Assembly (NCBI GenBank): GCA_937864465.1
Contig: CALMJU010000090.1
Span: 1-40,684, forward strand
Direction: 5' to 3'
Origin: an uncultured Acidobacteriota bacterium
Lineage (GTDB): Bacteria; Acidobacteriota; Polarisedimenticolia; Polarisedimenticolales; JAIQFR01
DNA: 40,684 nt
Made by a program: the position numbers and the translations under genes. Below the pieces are notes generated by a model that was not told the DNA's origin, made no database searches, and was given only the letters and a program-made list of their open reading frames with translations. Positions 25,702-33,920 of this stretch are shown here, piece after piece (within the stretch, counting starts at the first letter, position 1; every line of letters begins with the position of its first letter).

Positions 25702-25980
25702 CTACTTCTTCTTGATCAGGTCCTTCAGTGACTTGGCAACCGTGAACTTCACAACCGTCTTCGCGGGGATCTTGATCGCCTCGCCGGTGGCGGGATTGCG
25801 CCCCATGCGGGCCTTGCGCTTCACGACGCGGAACTTCCCGAGCCCCTTCATCGGGACCTCGCCACCCTTCTTGACGTTCTTCTCGACGAGGCCCGTCAAC
25901 GCTTCCAGGAACGCCTTCGCCTGCTTGCGCTCCATGGAGGCGCCGTCCGCGAGCGCCTGGATCAGTTCGGTTCTGGTCAT
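25702..25980 (-). CDS. HU-family DNA-binding protein
   Basis: A 92-residue histone-like protein. The dimer helices (MTRTELIQALADG, KAFLEALTGLVEKNVKKG) and the DNA-binding arm GRNPATGEAIKIPAKT with the intercalating proline are intact, and the tail is SLKDLIKKK. HU and IHF are not fully separable by eye; the ending and lack of IHF-specific residues favour HU. ATG 25980 has GGAGGAG six bases upstream; an earlier in-frame start would place the promoter inside the gene. It is the last gene of the minus-strand run and converges on mtaB. Confidence 0.95.
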   Translation of the reverse strand: MTRTELIQALADGASMERKQAKAFLEALTGLVEKNVKKGGEVPMKGLGKFRVVKRKARMGRNPATGEAIKIPAKTVVKFTVAKSLKDLIKKK

Positions 25981-26014
25981 CGGATCTCCTCCATCGGCGG
26001 TTGCCGGAAGCACT

Positions 26015-26044
26015 CTTGTATCACTCGCGGCGGGGACGAATCAA
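26015..26044 (-). promoter_or_regulatory. Predicted promoter for the HU gene
   Basis: The minus strand reads TTGATT (26044-26039), 18 bases and TACAAG (26020-26015), with a leader of about 30 bases. The -35 box contains the TGA stop of the upstream lipoprotein gene, so the two genes are packed end to promoter. Confidence 0.4.
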
Positions 26045-26799
26045 TAGGGAACCGCGCTCGGTCCGCGAGATTCCCCTCGCCCCTGCCGTCCGGAGCCGTC
26101 GGCAGTCCCCCCGTCGTGGCGGCGCCACCCGCGCTCTCCCGCCTCGATCCGGCAGCGGAGACGGTTCTCGGCGGGAGTGACGGGGCACACGTAGCGCTCG
26201 GGGGCTCCGTACGCGCAGAGCGGGTTGTACGCACGGTTGAAGTCCACGACGTAGGGGCCGCCCGGAGGGCCCTCGATGTCGACGTACCTGCCGCTCGGGT
26301 ATGTCTCCCGACCGGTCGTCTCGTCGGTGAAGGGAAGGAAGAAACCCGGATCCCCCGGCGCCTCCTCCACGTCGAGGAGGCGGTAGATCTGGAGGGCGCG
26401 CTCCCGCCCGCGGACCTCGAAGCGGATCCGGCCGTAACGCTCGCACGGCCGCGGCTTCCCCGTCGTCGAGAGGATGGTGAACCGCTCCGGGCGCTCGTAC
26501 CGGAGGATCGGGCCGGAGAACCGGTACGCAGGGTCCGGCGGCCAGTACTCGAGCCCCCGGAACGATGGGAGGTCCGCCGCGAGGATCGGGGTCTCGGGGT
26601 CGGAGCGGAACTCCCCGTCCTTGGTCGCGCGGTCCGCCGCGATCCGCTCCGCCCAGCCCTCCGGGGGATCCCCGGCGACCAGCCTCTCCTCCGCCCCGCC
26701 GCCGCAAGCCGCGAGAACGGCCGCCGTCAGCCCGGCGCAGAGCGCCGCCGCCGTCCGGGAGCCCGCTCCCTGCGCCGATCGCGACCTCGTCCTCGCCAC
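26041..26799 (-). CDS. DUF1684-family lipoprotein
   Basis: A 252-residue exported protein. The lipobox LAAC has its cysteine at about residue 32 after a basic and hydrophobic leader, so it should be lipid-anchored. The body matches DUF1684: KDGEFRSDPETP, LEYWPPDPAYRFSG, FFLPFTDETTGRETYPSGRY, VVDFNRAYNPLCAYG and PVTPAENRL. The family function is unknown. The last 25 residues are a polar Gly/Arg-rich tail with no match I recognise. GTG at 26799 follows GGGAGG. It is 21 bases downstream of the helicase-exonuclease gene on the same strand. Confidence 0.88.
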   Translation of the reverse strand: MARTRSRSAQGAGSRTAAALCAGLTAAVLAACGGGAEERLVAGDPPEGWAERIAADRATKDGEFRSDPETPILAADLPSFRGLEYWPPDPAYRFSGPILRYERPERFTILSTTGKPRPCERYGRIRFEVRGRERALQIYRLLDVEEAPGDPGFFLPFTDETTGRETYPSGRYVDIEGPPGGPYVVDFNRAYNPLCAYGAPERYVCPVTPAENRLRCRIEAGERGWRRHDGGTADGSGRQGRGESRGPSAVPY

Positions 26800-26820
26800 G
26801 GAAGACCTCCCGGCGTCCCG

Positions 26821-29790
26821 TCACCACCGCACGGGCACGCGCACCTCACGGCCCTCTCGATCCCGGTAGAGAAGATAGCCGCGCTCCCGGCCGAGGCCGA
26901 AGAGCCGCCACGTCACCTCGACGTCCTTCCGGCAGTATCGCTCGATCAGGTCCACCCGCCCCTCCTTCCACCAGGCGAGGCTCTGCAGCCCGTCACCCGC
27001 CTTCGATTCCCCGAGATTGACCTCGGCGAGGTGGCCGAGGGAGATCCGGAAGCCGAGGCGGCGGTGAATCTCCGAGAGCAGGTCGAGGGTCCGGACCCTG
27101 CCCAGGTCCCACTCGGTGTACCCGGAGAGGACGAGAAGGTCGAAGCGGTCGATGTTGAACCCGACGACGCAGTCCGCCATCACGAGATCGAGCAGGAGGC
27201 GGTCCACGTCGGCCTCGCGATAGGTGCGATACTCCCCCCGTCGGACGTCGTACACGACCGCCAGCGCGAGCCGCATGCGGGAGGCGTTCCTCCAGCCGCC
27301 GACCTCCTCCGCGCTCCGTTGCGTCTCCACGTCGAGGACCAGAAGCCTCTCCCCCTCCCCGCCCTCGATCGCCGGAGGGGAAGCGCGACTCGGGACCTCG
27401 GCGGAAGGGGCGGGGCGGGATCGTCCCGCCCCGGCGTCGGACCGCCGCGCGATCCCGTGCTTCCGCGGTTTCTCCGAAGCGCGCGCCTCCGGGATCGCGG
27501 CCGCCGCCGGCGCACCGCTCGCAACGGCCTCGGCGATCGCCGTCTCTTCGCCGAGGAGGACCCGCAGCACGAGCGACGCCGCCTCCTTGTCGAGCGGCTT
27601 GTTGCCGTTCCCGCAGCGCGGCGACTGGATGCAGGAGGGGCAGCCTCCCTCGCACGGGCAGCCGGCGACGACCTCGAGGGCCCGCCGGAAGAGGCGCTCC
27701 GGCTCCCGGAACACGCGCTCCGCGAGTCCCGCTCCGCCCGGCACGCCGTCGTACAGGAAGATCGCCGGGCCGCCGACGTCCGGATGCCCCGTGTACGAGA
27801 TCCCCCCGACGTCCCCCGGGTCCGAGATCGCGAGGAGGGGGAAGAGCCCGATCGCCGCGTGCTCGACCGCGTGGAGGCCGCCCATGAAGTGCAGGCCCCG
27901 CCGGGCCGCTTCCGCCTCCGCGCCCGCAGGCACCTCCACCCAGAACCCGTTCGTCTCGAACACGATGGGCGGCACGTCGAGCGGATGCGACGAGATCGGC
28001 TCCCCGCCGAAGAGCCGCTTCTTCTGGTACTCGCGGATCCGGACCGTCACCTCGAGGCGCCCGTAGCCGATCGAGCTGGCCCCGAGGGCTCCGGACTCGA
28101 GCCGCTCGAGGATCCTCGTCTCCTTGTCCCCGAGCACCACCGTGTAGTAGTCGGCGCGGACGGCCTTCGCTTCGACCTTCCGTCCGTCCGTATCGAGGCG
28201 GACGATGCGCCAGGACCGGCCCCCGTGCAGGTAGATCGCGCCGGGGTGGCACTCGTGGAGCACCCGCACGCCGTCCACCGTGCCGAGGAGCTTCCCGCTC
28301 TCCGCCTCCACGATCGAGTACGGGGGCCCCACCGATCGGGGGCTGACGTCGCGCTGGGGGTTCCTGCGGAACGAGAGCCACGACATCCCCTCGCGGTCGC
28401 GCACCAGCCTGCCCTCGTCGGTGAGGGCGTCCGCGATCCTCTCCGCCCTGGGCCCGAGCCGGCGAATCTCGTCGAGACCGAGGGGGGACTCGGCGGCGGC
28501 GCAGACGAGGTGGTGGCCCGCGACGATCGGGTTCCAGGGATCGAGCACGGCGCGCTCGAACCGGTCGCCGAAGAACGCGTCGGGATGCGACACGACCCAC
28601 TGGTCGAGAGCGTCGGGCATCGCGATCAGCACGACCAGCGCGTCGCGGTCGGCGCGCCCCACCCGCCCGATCCGTTGCCACGCCGACGTCATCGATCCCG
28701 GATACCCGACGAGAACGCAGACGTCGAGACCGCCGACGTCGATTCCGAGCTCGAGCGCGCTCGTCGAGAGGACCGCGAGCAGGTCCCCGCGGAAGAGCCT
28801 CCTCTCGATCTCCCGCCGCTCCTCCGGAAGATAGCCCGCCCGGTAGGGGGCGAGCCGCCTCCTGAGCTCGGGAGCCTCCCGGAGGATCCACGCGTGGAGG
28901 AGCTCCGTGATCCGTCTCGCCTTCGTGAAGGCGATCGTGCGGAGGCCGTGCCCCGCGGTCTCCGCGACGACCCGGACGGCCGCGGTGTACGGAGAGACCC
29001 CGACGGGATTGAGGAAGACCGCCTCTCGGGCCGCGCCGGGGGCTCCGGTCCGGTCGACGACCGTGAACGGGCGTCCCGCGAGACTCTCGGCCAGCTCGCC
29101 GGGGTTGCCGATCGTCGCCGAGGCGGCGAGGAACCTCGGCGACGACCCCGCCGCCTCGCACAGCCTCGCGAGCCGGCGCAGGATGTGGTGCACGTGCGCC
29201 CCGAAGAGGCCTCGATATACGTGCAGCTCGTCGAGAACGACCCATCGCAGGCCGCCCAGGAACGGCCGCCACTCGCGATGGTGGGCCAGGAGGCCCAGGT
29301 GCAGCATGTCCGGGTTGGTGACCAGGACCTCCGGAGGGTCCGCCTTGATCTTCCGCCGGAGCCGGTCCGGCGTGTCGCCGTCGTAGATCTCGAACCGGGG
29401 AGGCCGGAGCCTACCCGTCGCCGCGGCGAGGTCGCCGAGCGCCGCCACCTGGTCCCGGGCCAGCGCCTTGGTCGGGTAGAGGAAGAGCGCGCGGGCGCCC
29501 GGGTCGGCGAGCACGGTCTCGAGGACCGGAAGCGCGAAGACGAGGGTCTTGCCGGAGGCGGTCGGCGTGACCGTCAGCACGTCGGCGCCGGCGCGCGCCG
29601 CGTCCAGCGCACGCGCCTGGTGCTCCCAGAGCTTGAGGATCCCCCTCGAGGCCAGGGCGTCCCGGAGCTCCGGCGGAAGCGGCGCCGCCGGATCGGCGAA
29701 GCGCGCGGGCCGGCCCTCGACCCGGCGGTGGTGCGCCACCATCGAGCCGATCCCGGGACGTCGCATCAGGAGCTCGACGAACGATCGCAT
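26821..29790 (-). CDS. MrfA-like DEAD/DEAH helicase fused to an MrfB-like DEDD exonuclease domain
   Basis: A 989-residue fusion. The superfamily 2 helicase core has Walker A TPTASGKT ending near 82, a DELH box at about 187-190, and motif VI QRIGRVGRADRD at about 372-383. The DUF1998 region follows, with a five-cysteine zinc cluster C-x1-C-x3-C-x2-C-x5-C at about 711-726, as in B. subtilis MrfA (YprA). After a linker (about 755-812), a DnaQ-like exonuclease has LDVETQ (Asp 820, Glu 822), GFNIDRFD (about 877-884) and YCRKD (Tyr 952, Asp 956). In B. subtilis, helicase MrfA and exonuclease MrfB are separate adjacent genes that repair mitomycin C damage; here one chain holds both. ATG 29790 lacks a strong ribosome-binding site; Met 9 is an alternative. 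Confidence 0.9.
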   Translation of the reverse strand: MRSFVELLMRRPGIGSMVAHHRRVEGRPARFADPAAPLPPELRDALASRGILKLWEHQARALDAARAGADVLTVTPTASGKTLVFALPVLETVLADPGARALFLYPTKALARDQVAALGDLAAATGRLRPPRFEIYDGDTPDRLRRKIKADPPEVLVTNPDMLHLGLLAHHREWRPFLGGLRWVVLDELHVYRGLFGAHVHHILRRLARLCEAAGSSPRFLAASATIGNPGELAESLAGRPFTVVDRTGAPGAAREAVFLNPVGVSPYTAAVRVVAETAGHGLRTIAFTKARRITELLHAWILREAPELRRRLAPYRAGYLPEERREIERRLFRGDLLAVLSTSALELGIDVGGLDVCVLVGYPGSMTSAWQRIGRVGRADRDALVVLIAMPDALDQWVVSHPDAFFGDRFERAVLDPWNPIVAGHHLVCAAAESPLGLDEIRRLGPRAERIADALTDEGRLVRDREGMSWLSFRRNPQRDVSPRSVGPPYSIVEAESGKLLGTVDGVRVLHECHPGAIYLHGGRSWRIVRLDTDGRKVEAKAVRADYYTVVLGDKETRILERLESGALGASSIGYGRLEVTVRIREYQKKRLFGGEPISSHPLDVPPIVFETNGFWVEVPAGAEAEAARRGLHFMGGLHAVEHAAIGLFPLLAISDPGDVGGISYTGHPDVGGPAIFLYDGVPGGAGLAERVFREPERLFRRALEVVAGCPCEGGCPSCIQSPRCGNGNKPLDKEAASLVLRVLLGEETAIAEAVASGAPAAAAIPEARASEKPRKHGIARRSDAGAGRSRPAPSAEVPSRASPPAIEGGEGERLLVLDVETQRSAEEVGGWRNASRMRLALAVVYDVRRGEYRTYREADVDRLLLDLVMADCVVGFNIDRFDLLVLSGYTEWDLGRVRTLDLLSEIHRRLGFRISLGHLAEVNLGESKAGDGLQSLAWWKEGRVDLIERYCRKDVEVTWRLFGLGRERGYLLYRDREGREVRVPVRW

Positions 29791-29832
29791 CGGGAGTCCC
29801 CGGGGAGGCGGAGACGCGGGGAAGCGATTATC

Positions 29833-30774
29833 TCACGGGGCCTCGCCCCGAGGATCCGCGAGCGCCTCTCCGAAGTCGGGCGGCACGGGCGCCCGGATCT
29901 CGCGCGTCGCGCCCGCGAGGTCCGCGAACTCGAGGCGCTCGCAGTGGAGGAGATGCCGGAGCGGGCCTCCCTCCTCTCCCCGCGCGTCGCGCTCTCCCCG
30001 CACGAGGTCGAGATAGTCGCGGTCCGCCCTCCCGTACAGGATGTCGCCGAGGATCGGGTGGCCGATCGCCGCGAGATGGACCCGGATCTGGTGCCGCCTC
30101 CCGGTCTCGGGAAAGAGCCGGAGCAGGGTCCGGTCCGACAGCGCGCGCTCGACGCGGAAACGCGTGCGCGCGCGCTGGCCGTCCCGAGCCGTTTCCCTGC
30201 GCACGTACACTCGCGAGCCCCTGGCGTCGGCGATCGGGAGATCGATCACTCCGAGAGGCTCCCGCACCGCCCCGCGCACGACCGCGAGATACTCCTTGCG
30301 CACCGCGCCGCGCTCGAACGCGAGGGAGAGGACGCGGGCCGCCTCCGGAGTCTCGGCGACGAGGAGGACCCCGCTTGTCTCGCGGTCGAGCCGGTGGACA
30401 AGCCGCAGCCTCTCGCGCCCCTCCTGGCGCCGGAGCATCCGGATCAGGCTGTTCTCGCGGACGCGGCTCGCGGGATGGACCGGGATCCCCGCCGGTTTGT
30501 CGACGGCGAGCCATCCCTCTCCCCTTGCGAGGACGGCGATGCGCAGCTCGAGGAGGACCTCCTCCACCGGCGTCCACCCCACGAGCACGCGGCCTCCCGC
30601 CCGCACGGGAGTCGCCGGCCGGGCCTCGATCCCCCACGACAGCGTGATCCGCGATCGGATCGCCCGCTGGATGTACGACCTCGAGACTCCGGGGATCTTC
30701 TCGTGGAGGAAGCGGTCGAGACGCTTCCCTCGATCCCGCGGGCCGACCTCGTACACGGTCGCGGGCTCGCTCAC
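29833..30774 (-). CDS. RluA-family pseudouridine synthase
   Basis: A 313-residue enzyme that isomerises uridines in rRNA or tRNA. An S4 RNA-binding domain (about 17-65, KRLDRFLHEKIPGVSRSYIQ) is followed by the catalytic domain with VDKPAGIPVHP and the catalytic aspartate 130 in HRLDRETSGVLL. RLFPETGRRHQIRVHLAAIGHPILGD is the late RluA block. The S4 domain suggests RluD- or RluC-like specificity, but the target cannot be read from sequence. GTG at 30774 follows GGGGGG. It is 55 bases after the thiolase and 42 before the helicase fusion. Confidence 0.93.
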   Translation of the reverse strand: MSEPATVYEVGPRDRGKRLDRFLHEKIPGVSRSYIQRAIRSRITLSWGIEARPATPVRAGGRVLVGWTPVEEVLLELRIAVLARGEGWLAVDKPAGIPVHPASRVRENSLIRMLRRQEGRERLRLVHRLDRETSGVLLVAETPEAARVLSLAFERGAVRKEYLAVVRGAVREPLGVIDLPIADARGSRVYVRRETARDGQRARTRFRVERALSDRTLLRLFPETGRRHQIRVHLAAIGHPILGDILYGRADRDYLDLVRGERDARGEEGGPLRHLLHCERLEFADLAGATREIRAPVPPDFGEALADPRGEAP

Positions 30775-30829
30775 CGGCGCCCCCCGGGCGCCGCCCGGGC
30801 CCGCCCGCGCCCTCGATCGATCGGACCGC

Positions 30830-32080
30830 TCAGGCCGCCCGCCGGAACACGCAAGAGACCACCGTCCGGTCGTTGCCCCCCATGCTCGCGAAGATCCCGT
30901 GCGGCCTCTCGGACGGGATCTTCACCTGGTCGTCGCCGGCCCGACCCGTCAGCTGGCGCCAGAGGTCCGCCGCCATGCGCACGCCGGACGCCCCGGTCGG
31001 GTGGCCGAACCCGACGAGGCCCCCCGACGTGTTGACCGGAGTCGGCCCGTCGCGACGCGTCGCCCCGGAGAGCACGTAGTCGGCCCCCTCGCCGTGCCCC
31101 GCGAGACCGAGCGCCTCGCAGGCGAGGATCCCGGAGATCGTGAAGCAGTCGTGCACCTCGAAGACGCCGACGTCGCGGACCGCGACCCCGGCCATCTCGA
31201 GCGCCTCCCGGGCGGCCCGCCGCGTCGTGTCGAGGACGGTGAGATCGTCCGGCTGGGCGGTCAGGTCGGCCGTGGAGTGCCCGAACCCGACGAGCTCGAC
31301 CGCCTCGGACTTCTTGCGCCCCGTCCTCTTGAGTCCCTCCTCGGAGGCGACGAGGATCGCTGCGGCTCCGTCGGAGACCTTGGAGCAGTCCAGGACGTTG
31401 ATGTGCTCGCAGAAGGACTTCGGGTTCGGGGCCATCGTCTGGTGGGTCGAGAAGAGATCCGTCGTCGTGTTGTGGAACTCCTGCGCCTTCGGGTTGAGCC
31501 TAGCGTTCCGGACGGCCTGCTCGTACCATCGCCCCATCGCCGCCCAGGTTCTCTCCGCCCCGAACCGCTTCTTGTACTCCCCCGCCCGGTCCGAGAACTT
31601 CGCTGGGAAGTAGTACGCGTGCCCGCTCTTCCGCTCCGCCGCGTAGTGCCCCGCCCCGGCCAGGATGTCCGCTCCGTAGATCGCCTTCACGGTGTTTTGG
31701 ACCTCGACCCCCACGACGAGGGAGAGGTCCGCCTGGCCCGCGAGGACGCTCTTGATCGCGGTCACGACGGCCAGCCCTCCCGAGGCGCACGCCCCCTCGA
31801 CGCGGAGCGACGGCTTCCCGGCGAGGCTCGGGTGGACGACGGCCATCATGGCGCCGAGGTGCCCCTGGCGATTGAACCGGGACGCCATGAAGTTGCCGAC
31901 GACCCCTTCGTCCACCGCCTCGGGATCGGAGATCTGCGCGAGGACCCCCTTGCCGGCCTCCGCGATGTAGTGCTCGAGCCCCGGCCTAGGCTTCTTCGGG
32001 TGGAACTCCTTCCGGCCGGTCCCGAGGAACACCGTCGTGTCGGCGGCGACGACGTAGACGCGCTTCTGCATCTTCCTCAT
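30830..32080 (-). CDS. Thiolase-family acetyl-CoA acyltransferase (SCP-x-like)
   Basis: A 416-residue thiolase-fold enzyme. The nucleophilic cysteine is about residue 98 in VEGACASGG. VFEVHDCFT and NTSGGLVGFGHPTGASG supply the SCP-x-type His and Cys region. It lacks the C-terminal C-x-G motif of classic FadA thiolases, placing it with the SCP-x/thiolase-like group that cleaves or forms 3-ketoacyl-CoA. A 3-hydroxyacyl-CoA dehydrogenase gene ends 26 bases upstream, so the two enzymes probably run the last two beta-oxidation steps or the reverse. ATG 32080 has GGAGGA seven bases before it. Confidence 0.88.
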   Translation of the reverse strand: MRKMQKRVYVVAADTTVFLGTGRKEFHPKKPRPGLEHYIAEAGKGVLAQISDPEAVDEGVVGNFMASRFNRQGHLGAMMAVVHPSLAGKPSLRVEGACASGGLAVVTAIKSVLAGQADLSLVVGVEVQNTVKAIYGADILAGAGHYAAERKSGHAYYFPAKFSDRAGEYKKRFGAERTWAAMGRWYEQAVRNARLNPKAQEFHNTTTDLFSTHQTMAPNPKSFCEHINVLDCSKVSDGAAAILVASEEGLKRTGRKKSEAVELVGFGHSTADLTAQPDDLTVLDTTRRAAREALEMAGVAVRDVGVFEVHDCFTISGILACEALGLAGHGEGADYVLSGATRRDGPTPVNTSGGLVGFGHPTGASGVRMAADLWRQLTGRAGDDQVKIPSERPHGIFASMGGNDRTVVSCVFRRAA

Positions 32081-32106
32081 CGGTCATTCCTCCGTGCCGG
32101 CGCTCT

Positions 32107-33447
32107 TCACGCGCAGAAATCGTTGATCGGGCCGTAGAGGTGGTAGAAGCCGCTCGTCAGGACGCCGTTCACGTCCTCGGGCCTCGCGGCCACGCCCGTG
32201 GCGACGAGGCGCCGCGCGATCTCGCGCGAGCGCTTCACGTACCTGCGGGCCAGCTCGGCCCCCGGCGTCTTCATGGCCGCGACCGCGTCGAAGTGGGCCT
32301 TGAGCGCCGCGTCCCTGTCGGGAGCCCCCGCCAGCGCCTTCCAGCCCCGGAACCCCTCGGGGAGCGGACCGAGCCGCGCGTCCGCCTCCGCCGTCCAACC
32401 CTTCGGGTCGAGCGGCACGTAGTCCTTCCGCTCCAGATCGTAGACGGCCGTGATCCTCCCCTTCTCGTAGCGCAGGAACCCCGGCTTCTGCGACCCGTCG
32501 GGGTTCTGGCCCCCGAGCACCCCGTGCTCGATCATCGCGTCGACGACCGGATGCGACAGGGGCTCCTCGAGGAATTTCCCCATCACGTCCTGGATGAACC
32601 GGAACACGTCGATCCCGACGTAATCGATCAGCTGGAAGATCCCCATCGGCCGCAGCAGCCAGTCCTGGCTGACGCGGTTGACGGTCCAGAGCGCCTTCGG
32701 CCAGCCCTCGTTCTTCGCGAGCGCCTCGGCTTCCTGGAGCCCGTGGAGGCCGTCCCGGATGAAATGACCGTTGCCGATGAATCCTGCGACGTCCGCGGCG
32801 GGGATCAGGGTCTTCCGGAGGCGCTTGCCGATCTCCGCGGCGGTCTCGGCCGTGTCCGGGCGCGTGCCCGGCGCGCGGATGATCTCCACCAGCTTCTGCA
32901 CCGGGGGGGGGTTGTAGAAGTGGACGCCGACGATGCGCCCGGCGAGCCCGGCCTCGCGGTCGAGCAGGCCGATCGGAACCGACGAAGTGTTCGTGAAGAA
33001 GAAGGCGTCGTCGGGGACGATCTCCCGGAGCTGCTTCAGGACGGACACCTTGACCGGAACCTTCTCCACGATCGCCTCGAACACGAGATGGGACCCGCTC
33101 GCCGCGGCGAGCTGGGTGGACGGCCAGACCATCGATTCCACGCGCCGCACGAAGTCCTCGATGATCTCGCCGTTCTCGACCAGGTCCTCGCGGTCGGCGT
33201 AGAGCGCGCGGAGCCCCACCGCCCCTTTCTCCGCGGCCTTCAGGGCCTGGGCATGGACGTATTCCTGGAGGCCCCTCAGCCCCTCCGGGCTCAGGTCCAC
33301 CGCGTTCAGGCGGAAGACCTTGCCGCGGTTCTGGGGCAGGAGGGACAGACGGGCCATCTCCTGGGCGAGGAGCAGGGTGATTCCGCTCCCCATCTTGCCC
33401 GCCGCGCCGACGACCGAAACGTTCGACAGTCTCTCGTCGAGAGTCAT
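32107..33447 (-). CDS. 3-Hydroxyacyl-CoA dehydrogenase
   Basis: A 446-residue NAD-dependent dehydrogenase. The Rossmann motif VVGAAGKMGSGIT is at about 11-23, TNTSSVPIGLLD and GRIVGVHFYNPPPVQKLVEII form the 3HCDH core, and ADVAGFIGNGHFIRDGL leads into the C-terminal domain. It is much longer than the usual 280-residue enzyme and shorter than FadB; the extra length lies before TNTSS and in the C-terminal half, and no hydratase domain is seen. The thiolase gene follows. ATG 33447 is supported by GGGAGGAC upstream; the longer open frame before it has no family match. Substrate chain length is unknown. Confidence 0.9.
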   Translation of the reverse strand: MTLDERLSNVSVVGAAGKMGSGITLLLAQEMARLSLLPQNRGKVFRLNAVDLSPEGLRGLQEYVHAQALKAAEKGAVGLRALYADREDLVENGEIIEDFVRRVESMVWPSTQLAAASGSHLVFEAIVEKVPVKVSVLKQLREIVPDDAFFFTNTSSVPIGLLDREAGLAGRIVGVHFYNPPPVQKLVEIIRAPGTRPDTAETAAEIGKRLRKTLIPAADVAGFIGNGHFIRDGLHGLQEAEALAKNEGWPKALWTVNRVSQDWLLRPMGIFQLIDYVGIDVFRFIQDVMGKFLEEPLSHPVVDAMIEHGVLGGQNPDGSQKPGFLRYEKGRITAVYDLERKDYVPLDPKGWTAEADARLGPLPEGFRGWKALAGAPDRDAALKAHFDAVAAMKTPGAELARRYVKRSREIARRLVATGVAARPEDVNGVLTSGFYHLYGPINDFCA

Positions 33448-33575
33448 GGAATCGTCCTCCCGGGGCCTCCGAGCGGCCCCCGGAACCTTCCGAGTCGGAT
33501 TTCGATGATCGTGGATTCTCTCACGGCCGGCGGCGGCGTACAACCCTCGCGCCGCCCGCCGCCGCCCCGACCGGC

Positions 33576-33920
33576 TCAGCCCGGAGGCCAGCCCATCGCG
33601 CGGCCGCCGAGGAGATGCACGTGGAGGTGGAACACCGTCTGCCCGGCCCCCCGGCCCCGGTTGGCGACGATCCGGTACCCGGTCGCGTCGATCCCCTCGC
33701 GCCTCGCGAGATCGCGCGCGGCGAGGAGGAGCTTCCCGAGCAGCTCCGCGTCCCCGTCGGCCGCCCCGGCGAGCGAATCGACGTGGCGCTTCGGGATGAT
33801 CAGGAGGTGCACGGGAGCCTGCGGCCGGACGTCCCGGAACGCCAGCACGTCGTCGTCCTCGAGGACGACGTCGGCCCTCGCCTCCCGCCGCACGATCCGG
33901 CAGAACGGGCAGTCGCTCAC
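33576..33920 (-). CDS. HIT-family (HINT-like) nucleotide hydrolase
   Basis: A 114-residue histidine-triad protein, likely hydrolysing adenosine phosphoramidates or similar. The N-terminal CPFC zinc motif (cysteines about 4 and 7), LAFRDVRPQAPVHLLIIPKRH, and the HLHVH triad at about 98-102 are all present. It starts at GTG 33920, overlapping the murA stop by four bases (GTGA), so it is translationally coupled to a cell-wall gene with no obvious functional link. Length and motifs are standard. Confidence 0.95.
   Translation of the reverse strand: MSDCPFCRIVRREARADVVLEDDDVLAFRDVRPQAPVHLLIIPKRHVDSLAGAADGDAELLGKLLLAARDLARREGIDATGYRIVANRGRGAGQTVFHLHVHLLGGRAMGWPPG

Noticed and set aside
26116-31035. 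A 1639-codon plus-strand open frame
   Set aside because: It is antisense to the lipoprotein, helicase fusion, RluA and part of the thiolase gene. It has no domain and its length reflects the lack of stop codons at high GC.
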